Shown in pieces: positions 59,301 through 64,000 of a stretch of DNA of 64,000 bases. The stretch lies in contig JAVGVS010000110.1 of NCBI GenBank assembly GCA_032718565.1, forward strand, positions 1,032,501 to 1,096,500. Direction: 5' to 3'. Below the pieces are notes generated by a model. The model had not been told where the DNA came from. It did not search any database and worked only from the letters and a program-made list of their open reading frames with translations. The first letter of the stretch is position 1. Each line of letters begins with the position of its first letter. The translations under genes were made by a program, and so were the position numbers. This stretch comes from Distichodus sexfasciatus (taxonomy: Eukaryota > Chordata > Actinopteri > Characiformes > Distichodontidae).

Positions 59301-60739
59301 AAACTGGACTAACGTTATGTTTTTAAAGGTTAATAACTAATCAAACTAACAAATTGTCTTGATTGAGCCATATAATAAATGCAAATGATTGAATTCAATT
59401 TCTTGATTTTTGTTCATTAGCTACATGCACCACAAGGCCAAACAATATTCCGTATCAACTTACTCTCCTATGTTCTTTATGCAAAAATAAGAATAGTATT
59501 GAATATAAGAAAGTAAGTTACATAAATATTAACAATTCAAAATGCAAATCAGTTGTAAATATGCATCAAATACTTCAAATACATATTTATAAATATTTAT
59601 AATTTGACATTTTTAATCATTACCAAATAGCCAGTTATTTAGTTTCCCGTCAGGTCAAATGTTACCACAAATATTTGTGTTATTATTATTGTTATTATTG
59701 TTTTTACATGTTAACTGTTGGTGTCGAAATGTAGTTGACGGCAGCTCATGACAAAATAATGAAATCAAACTTTTGAAGTATTAGCCATTGATTTGTTGTT
59801 ATAAAGAGTTTTGTTAGTATAAACATGCAGGAATTTCATCGAAAGAACTATTTTCCTCATTTGTTTTCCTCAGTTTGAAAGTTTATTGGCGGGCCTTTCA
59901 GCGCAGACGTCCTTAACAAAGTATTATCTCTGCAAACGCTAATAATATTTGGGCTTAATATTCACTGGAGATGTATTTAGAACAAACCGATAACTTGGTC
60001 ATAATAGCGTCTCTTTGAAGAGCCGGAATGATGCTCGGCTGTGTTGGTATGTGTTTACCCCTCGAGCGGTCAGCCATCTCCAGGCGTTGCACTAATCAAT
60101 CTGTTTGAATCACAGCCCTTTAAGACGCGAGGCCCCAAAGGTTCTGCTGGCAATTAAAGTGAATCATTTGCCGGCGGTTGCTGTGTGGATTATTAACAGC
60201 AAAGTTATTTTAACGAGTGTGTGCGCATGTGTGTATGGTGCGAGGAGACAACAATCCAATGTGGCCCTGGGTAGTTTGGAATAGTTTGATGTGGGACGAC
60301 TAGTCAATAAACAGCAACTTCCCTTAAGGCCCCGCCAATAGACTGCTACAAGTTCAGCCATGTTCCATGAAAATGCTTCGGACAACGAAACGAGGTAGAT
60401 GAATAAAGTTGTTTTAGTACAAGTTGATGTTGGGAGAAAGTTAGCGAGGGGTCTGTGGAATAGGAGGAAGAGGAGGAGGAGGGGGAGTAGGAGTAGGAGA
60501 GTCTAACCGGTACACCTAACTCACCATGGTAGTTTCAGCTATAGAACCAAAGCTGTTGATAAATATGTTGCAGGTGACGTTTACAGGGGGACCTGCAGGT
60601 AGGGGGCGATAAACCACACATTGGCATGGGTTTTAGTGAGGCAAGGTGAAGGCAAGGCAAAGCGGGCTTACCATGGTGGTCTCGGTCACGGAGCCGAAGC
60701 TGTTGATAAAAATGTTGCAGGTGACGTTTACAGGGGGCC
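47074..60739 (-). CDS. GLRA2: GLRA2, glycine receptor alpha-2 subunit (exon 3 to stop)
   Basis: GLRA2 is a pentameric ligand-gated chloride channel subunit of the Cys-loop family, acting at neuronal membranes. Seven minus-strand exons plus one duplicate encode the ligand-binding domain from VNVTCNIFINSFG, the Cys loop SCPMDLKNFPMDVQTC, the second disulfide of loop C, the four membrane segments and the stop. Exon sizes 68, 224, 83, 138, 215 and 150 bp are those of the glycine receptor family, from memory. Alpha-2 rather than alpha-1, -3 or -4 is supported by the TM3 end AALLEY and KEFLRL, by KKFVDRAKRIDTISRAAFPL, by the exon 3 duplication, and by synteny with FANCB and MOSPD2. Exons 1-2 with the signal peptide lie beyond the right edge. 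All splice phases agree, and nothing is broken. Confidence 0.97.
47480..47690 (-). mobile_element. tRNA-headed SINE (family 1) inside GLRA2
   Basis: GCGCCACAAAATGTGACC, GAAGGACCAGTGGGC, GCTTGGGGACGGTACC, ATGAGTACCTCAGTGG, GGGACTCGAACTGGTGACC and the head GCTACGCTACCAGTTGCC are present. It lies about 135 bp upstream of the last GLRA2 exon in transcript sense. Confidence 0.65.
48309..48365. repeat. Homopolymer tract in the last GLRA2 intron
   Basis: A C-run followed by a T-run (plus strand) lies at 48,339-48,362. Confidence 0.8.
48608..48757 (-). CDS. GLRA2: GLRA2 exon 8, TM3
   Basis: The exon is 150 bp and encodes VSYVKAIDIWMAVCLLFVFA, ALLEYAGVNFVSRQQKEFL and a basic RLKRRQRRNLK start of the cytoplasmic loop. 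It has a GACAG acceptor; the donor GTAAAA runs into a long purine tract in the intron. It is phase 0. Confidence 0.97.
49025..49265 (-). mobile_element. tRNA-headed SINE (family 1), best full-length copy
   Basis: Minus-strand order is head GGTAGTGTAACGGTTTGGGA, B-box GGTTCGAATCCCGG, GGTAACGCTGAGGTACTCAT, AAGGTACCGTCCCCAAGC, CAGTGCTCC-like body, CATTTCGTTGTGGTGC, and tail TTCACAATGACAAATAATCA. This copy defines the family. Confidence 0.8.
49280..49580. repeat. Probable interspersed repeat
   Basis: CCAAAGCGTGATACTTCCAC, TCTGTCCACAGAACATTTTT and TTGTCCACGTGATTTTTAGC resemble a repeat dispersed in fish genomes (from memory). It sits beside a SINE in a GLRA2 intron. Confidence 0.35.
49581..51750. 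other. GLRA2 intron between exons 7 and 8
   Basis: It is mainly unique-looking sequence with a T-rich tract at 50,487-50,510. No exon is expected here and none is seen. Some AT-rich homeodomain-like words may mark regulatory elements. Confidence 0.4.
51751..51770. repeat. (ATT)n microsatellite near the GLRA2 exon 7 donor
   Basis: Six ATT units lie about 50 bp from the donor of exon 7. Confidence 0.9.
51821..52035 (-). CDS. GLRA2: GLRA2 exon 7, TM1 and TM2 pore
   Basis: The exon is 215 bp. It encodes KFTCIEVKFQLERQMGYYL, TM1 (IQMYIPSLLIVILSWVSFW) and the pore-lining TM2 with PARVALGITTVLTMT. It ends with SGSRASLPK, where R is the residue equivalent to human alpha-1 R271. It has a CTCTTAG acceptor and a GTGAGC donor, phase 0. 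Confidence 0.98.
52898..53035 (-). CDS. GLRA2: GLRA2 exon 6
   Basis: The exon is 138 bp and encodes GYTMNDLIFEWLDEGPVQVA, EGLTLPQFIMRDEKQLGYC and TKHYNT. The final cysteine is one half of the second glycine-receptor disulfide. It has a CTGCAG acceptor and a GTCAGA donor. Confidence 0.97.
53167..53249 (-). CDS. GLRA2: GLRA2 exon 5, Cys loop
   Basis: The exon is 83 bp and encodes LTLILSCPMDLKNFPMDVQ then TCTMQLES. The two cysteines 14 residues apart form the signature Cys loop. It has a CTGCAG acceptor and a GTACGT donor. Confidence 0.97.
53326..53814. mobile_element. 489-bp inverted-repeat element with target duplication
   Basis: The left end GCACCGTATATCTTC and the inverted right end TTACCGTATATCTTC agree, followed by further inverted similarity around TAGTAGCC. 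TCTTAAT flanks the element on both sides (53,319-53,325 and 53,815-53,821). The interior has TACGGTATGGTACCGTA palindromes and no transposase. It is most consistent with a hAT-type MITE. Confidence 0.75.
54193..54213. repeat. (GT)n microsatellite
   Basis: About ten GT units. Confidence 0.9.
54463..54490. repeat. (TA)n(CA)n microsatellite
   Basis: A compound dinucleotide run directly abuts the following mobile element. Confidence 0.9.
54491..55310. mobile_element. CAGTGTTGGGAA-type DNA element
   Basis: It begins CAGTGTTGGGAAAGCTACTT with AAATGTAACGCGTTACAATT and ends with AGTAACTGTAATTTAATTAC and GTAACTGATTACTCTTACTT, the well-known terminal sequence of a widespread fish DNA transposon (from memory). 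Short conceptual peptide pieces inside are broken. Confidence 0.55.
55670..56190 (+). repeat. Interspersed repeat shared with 18.7-19.1 kb
   Basis: It shares AGAAAGACTTCGATTAAAAC, GGTTCCTATGGGG, GCTCATGGACCCTCG, GAGCTCAATGTTAGTCTA, ACTCACAAACGGGTGCA and CGTTTTAGAGTTGGAAC with the first copy. Confidence 0.65.
56690..56890. repeat. Degenerate TTGTGGCAAACT repeat
   Basis: GGCAAACTTGTGG-like words recur about eight times with poor spacing. Confidence 0.5.
57660..58650. repeat. 62-bp minisatellite beside GLRA2 exon 4
   Basis: About 15 units of roughly 62 bp are marked by TTACTGTACTGAAGCGTTAT, TTCAGGTACTTGAACTTTTA and GTACTTGAGTAACTGTACAT. The array starts about 30 bases inside the intron after the exon 4 donor. 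Confidence 0.95.
58683..58906 (-). CDS. GLRA2: GLRA2 exon 4
   Basis: The exon is 224 bp and encodes DYRVNIFLRQKWNDPRLAY, SEYPDSSLDLDPSMLDSIW, KPDLFFANEKGANFHDVTT and NKLLRIFKNGNVLYSIR. It has a CCACAG acceptor and a GTACGG donor in phase 2. FFANEKGA is part of the glycine-binding region. Confidence 0.98.
58907..60454. other. GLRA2 intron between exon 3 and exon 4
   Basis: It is AT-rich and unique-looking apart from the candidate conserved element at 59,870-60,180. No repeat family or exon was recognised. Confidence 0.4.
59870..60180. promoter_or_regulatory. Candidate conserved non-coding element
   Basis: The stretch is non-repetitive, contains homeodomain-like ACTAATCAATCTG and GGCAATTAAAGTG, and lacks the decay seen in neighbouring repeats. 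It lies in the intron just downstream of the exon 3 pair. Conservation was not tested. Confidence 0.25.
60455..60510 (-). promoter_or_regulatory. GLRA2: Pyrimidine tract downstream of GLRA2 alternative exon 3
   Basis: On the transcript strand a nearly uninterrupted C/T tract with repeated CTCCTACTCC and CTCCTCCTCCTC begins about 20 bases after the IA exon donor. It could bind PTB-type repressors, which are known regulators of this exon pair in mammals. Function is inferred. Confidence 0.4.
60525..60592 (-). CDS. GLRA2: GLRA2 alternative exon 3, IA version
   Basis: A second 68-bp exon with a CCTGCAG acceptor and a GTGAGT donor lies 79 bp downstream of the first in transcript order. It encodes the same peptide except SIAETTM in place of SVTETTM. 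The same VT/IA exchange separates the known alpha-2A and alpha-2B isoforms of mammals. Using both copies would shift the frame (136 bp), so they must be mutually exclusive. Confidence 0.95.
60672..60739 (-). CDS. GLRA2: GLRA2 exon 3, VT version
   Basis: The 68-bp exon encodes PPVNVTCNIFINSFG followed by SVTETTM. It has a TTTCACAG acceptor and a GTAAGC donor. It begins in phase 1 and ends in phase 0, fitting exon 4. It is one of two mutually exclusive copies; the VT pair matches the canonical human alpha-2 sequence. Confidence 0.95.
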
Positions 60740-60954
60740 CTGTGAAAAATGGAACCAGAATGGCATGACGGTGAAGAGGAAAGACGCATGCGAAATTCGG
60801 GTAGAATCCTAAAAAAGGCTGGGATCGTCGTCTTCAACCTAGAGAATGAATTCTGAGAAGAACCGTTCGTAACTGAGATCACTGGACAGAGAAAGCAACA
60901 TTTGGACTCATTATCATGCATTTGACACATCAAGTTTGAAGAGAAAGGACAGAA

Positions 60955-61844
60955 TTAACCATTTATTGTAGTGATGTGGTTAGAGGTTGGACCATCACTA
61001 TCACCATCTACCATTACAATCATGTCCTCCAAAAAGAAACCGTCCTTATGTAACCTTCCTCGATTGTTCTTCTGCAGTTCGAGTCCATCAATAAGATACA
61101 CTCGTCCTGACGAAACGGAGGATAAATAAATCCATCCCTTGATGAATAATGGCTGACAGATTGATGACGTCGTCATATCTGCCACAGGAGATTTGCAAAT
61201 GACGTCACGCCTGCTGGCTGATCGCTTCAAACGAAAACCCTCGTCTTAAGCCAGTCCTGTAAAATTGCCATGGCATACTAAGGATACCCACGTCAAAGAA
61301 TTTCACGCAGATCGCCTGAAGACATGCAAACATTTAAATGCGTTCTCTTAAATTGAGATGGATCCGCCAAAAGCAGATGGTCTAATTGGTATTGACCGAA
61401 CGGAAATGTGGGGAGAAGAGAGAGAAGGTCGGAGCATCAATACTGCAAATCTGCCGGTGCCGTTTGTGCTGGAAGCTGCGGTTGTTTCATCTCGTCAGTC
61501 TACGGTCTGATGTGACAAAAAAGCGCTTCTCTTTCCTTTCAGAGAAAGAGAAGCGGTGTCAGCAGTGTGTGAAGTCAACTCACAGGCTCTGTTCTCGTCT
61601 GCACCAGCTTCATGAATATTGCATTTTGCCTCTGTATTAATATTTGCCGCGGCATGTGTACTGGCAGCGTGAGTGAAAGAAAATAGCTTGACGTAGGAAA
61701 CCAGGTCATGCCGTGCGATTGGGGTCTCGGTGAAGTTGGTTGGGGTTGGTGACGCGGTATGGGCATGAGATAAAGTGAGTTTGGGACGAGAGACTAAGAA
61801 AACAGTGTCAGTCTTTGAGGAACAAAGTGGCGATAGTGCTGGAG
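60955..61844. other. GLRA2 intron upstream of exon 3
   Basis: No exon or repeat was recognised. Confidence 0.4.
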
Positions 61845-61910
61845 GTTGGATTTGAACCCGCAACCCCTTTGGTCCATTGGCGAGCATCCTAAAACTAAAC
61901 CACCACCCCA
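61845..61910 (-). mobile_element. tRNA-like SINE head
   Basis: On the minus strand GGTGGTTTAGTTTTAGGATG and B-box GGGTTCAAATCC form a decayed tRNA-like head. The tRNA fold is poor, so it is not a functional tRNA gene. Confidence 0.4.
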
Positions 61911-62129
61911 AAATCCCAACTGTAATTTGATCAGTCTTTGAAACCCTGACCTGGTTGCTGGAATGTAGCGTTTTGGATCTCCCTTGTGTCTAAAATTAAT
62001 GGAGCAATTTGGGGTTAAGGGTCTCGCTTAGGGGTTCAATGGCAGTAGTGCTTGAGATAGGATGACGCCAGACTGAACAGGTATGCTTCATCTAGGCCAC
62101 CACCACCAACCCTGGGACAGTTTGAACTG

Positions 62130-62310
62130 TTTAGGGAAATCGCCCCACGATCAGAAGGTTGCTGGTTCAAATCCCGTACCGCTGAGGTACTCATGAGCAA
62201 GGTACCATCCCCAAACACTGCTGCCATGTCAGCTGCCCACTGCTCCTTGACGAATGGGTCAAATACAAAGCTCACATTTTGTTGTGGTGCAAGTAGTGTA
62301 AGGACTGACA
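62130..62310 (+). mobile_element. tRNA-headed SINE (family 1)
   Basis: TGATCAGAAGGTTGC and B-box GGTTCAAATCC are followed by CCGCTGAGGTACTCATGAGC, AAGGTACCATCCCCAA, GTCAGCTGCCCACTGCTCC and CATTTTGTTGTGGTGC. Confidence 0.65.
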
Positions 62311-62519
62311 TGTAGAAGGTTATGAAGAGAGGAATTAGGAATGGTAAGTGAGGCTGGTGCTGGGATTGATTACTGGAAATGAGTTCATTTCCAGATGATT
62401 TGATTATAGAGAATGGGACAACGATTGAGAATTGGTAGTGAGGTGACAGTTTGGTTCAAATTGACCAGTGGTGTTGAGATATGCTGAGGGTTTAAGGAAC
62501 TTAATCTTTTCGAGGCTGG

Positions 62520-62640
62520 TGGTGGTCTGCTGGTTAAGATGCTTGCATCTGGACCAAGAGGTCATCTGTTTGTACCCTGCTTCCAGCACTACAATCAATG
62601 GATCCTTGAGCAAGTGTACCTTGCTCGGGGAGGATACCTT
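62520..62640 (+). mobile_element. Degenerate tRNA-like SINE
   Basis: GGTCTGCTGGTTAAGATGCT, GGACCAAGAGGTCATCTG and CCTTGAGCAAGTGTACCTTG resemble family 2 in plus orientation. Confidence 0.35.
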
Positions 62641-64000
62641 ACTGAAACTCTAACCCATCTGGGATTTGAAATGGCAATGCTTCAATCATGGTTTCAGCAA
62701 TTACTGTCCAAAGATGACTGGTTCACAAAGATCAGGACTAAAATTTGGTTGGTGGTATTAGGACAGACAGGCGGCGGTCGAAATTAAATTTGGATTAGTT
62801 GATGTTAGTGCAAGTGGCACCTTGCTTTGGTTCAAATTAGTGACAGTGGTGTTGAAATACTTAGATGGTTATGGGAGGAACTTCACAAACTGATGGACAG
62901 TTTCATACCAACAACTGCAAGAATTCCATGGAATGCAGTTAGTCATCAGCTCCTGAGGAGCACTGCTGGGGGATAGCACCTTGTTCAAATGTACCTCAAT
63001 GGTGCCTTGATTGGCTCTAGACTACTGTTGCACCAGCCAGTGAGTAGAATGTCAGTCTTGAGAGAATCCGTGCAGGAGATCAGTTTTCTGATAATGGCTT
63101 AAACCTTGTCTGTGAGAAAACAGTTTTGGAAATGCCTGGGATCATGATCAGAGCAGTGCATTCTTCAGGGAGAAGTGACAAGCGAAAAGAAACAGCTGTG
63201 TTGTGGAGGTGTGAAAAGAGGTTGGGGGTGGAGGGTGTGGGAGTGAGAGCCATAGATGCATCCAGAACTGAAAGGAGCCAAGGCTTGTGGCCAAAGCTGA
63301 GGGACTGTTTACCCAACATAGGCATGCTTCCCAAAGTGAGTCCCTGTGTATTTGTGTGTGAGATTTGTTTTGTCTTTTTCTGGCAGGTAGGAGCGCCGCT
63401 TGGCCTTTAATGAATTCCATGTTTTCTTATCTCCTGTCGCCTCCTGCATCACTCGTCCGATTTTAAAACGGACAAACACAGACGCTGCCATATAAGAAAA
63501 CCTGCCTTGCATCGACTGCAAAATCGGCATCTCTTGCTACGTTCATGCAATGTTGTAACTAGCTTTTTACCAATTCACTGCAACTGGTTCTTCAATGTTT
63601 GCGGCTTGTAATGATTCAAGATAGCAGCAAACAGGGACTACACCTCATTGGTGCAGCCCGCCAAAATATAATGATTTATGGTCACATGGTTCTGCTATGG
63701 CGGTAGAAATCAATTTTTGATAACCAAATTCTAGTTGGTTGTAGATTGATACAAACTATACCCTAACTGTACTGCACTTTAACAAGCTAGTCGGTTAACT
63801 GTACATAGCTGGTAATTATGACGTTCAGTCCACCTTGCACACCAATTCAAGATGACGATGAACAGGATCTTGCATGAGTATCATCTGTTCAGACATGTAG
63901 AACGCTCCAAAGATCCACCGACTGCCTCCCAGTGTTTCCACATTCAACAGAAGCATCAACAGGTATAGACGGGATTTCTCGTGACAGCGTGATGAATACT
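62640..64000. other. Right end, probable GLRA2 intron
   Basis: GLRA2 exons 1-2 were searched for as sequence encoding the expected LMGRTSGYDARIRPNFKG segment; none was found. A possible family-1 SINE remnant lies at 62,955-63,040. The segment 63,395-63,500 is unique-looking. Confidence 0.5.

Noticed and set aside
61000..64000. GLRA2 exons 1 and 2
   Set aside because: No sequence encoding the conserved GYDARIRPNF segment or a signal peptide with suitable splice sites was found.

Overview
This is a stretch of vertebrate, almost certainly teleost fish, nuclear DNA. The evidence is split genes with canonical GT/AG introns, three vertebrate orthologues recognisable exon by exon, many tRNA-headed SINEs and short inverted-repeat DNA elements of the kind common in fish, and abundant microsatellites. 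The species cannot be named from the sequence.

Three genes are present in the order MOSPD2 (-), FANCB (+), GLRA2 (-). From memory, this is the order and relative orientation in human Xp22.2 (MOSPD2 and FANCB head to head, FANCB and GLRA2 tail to tail), so the block is conserved synteny.

Region by region. (1) 1-2,968: probably MOSPD2 intron; a DNA transposon apparently nested in a SINE; no coding exon seen. (2) 2,969-22,846: MOSPD2 exons 10 to 1 on the minus strand, encoding the N-terminal CRAL-TRIO part; the MSP domain and membrane anchor lie off the left edge. The introns hold a 22-bp minisatellite (6.65-9.15 kb), SINEs, a 315-bp inverted-repeat element and a palindromic tandem array. (3) 22,847-23,689: shared head-to-head promoter with E2F-like and YY1-like sites. 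(4) 23,752-30,739: complete FANCB coding sequence in eight exons (836 codons plus stop), with a poly(A) signal. (5) 30,740-47,073: convergent intergenic region, mostly repeats, including a 22-bp array near 33.6-36.4 kb with a small integrase-like fragment, a hAT-like element and a 111-bp array. (6) 47,074-60,739: GLRA2 from the stop codon up to exon 3, including the duplicated, mutually exclusive exon 3 pair. Exons 1-2 are beyond the right edge.

The genes do unrelated jobs: MOSPD2 is an ER contact-site tether, FANCB a Fanconi core-complex subunit in DNA crosslink repair, and GLRA2 a glycine-gated chloride channel subunit. Only MOSPD2 and FANCB appear to share regulation. No novel gene system was found. 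The points most worth a second look are the GLRA2 exon 3 pair, the tandem array touching the GLRA2 exon 4 donor, the bidirectional promoter, and several nested or tandem repeat structures.
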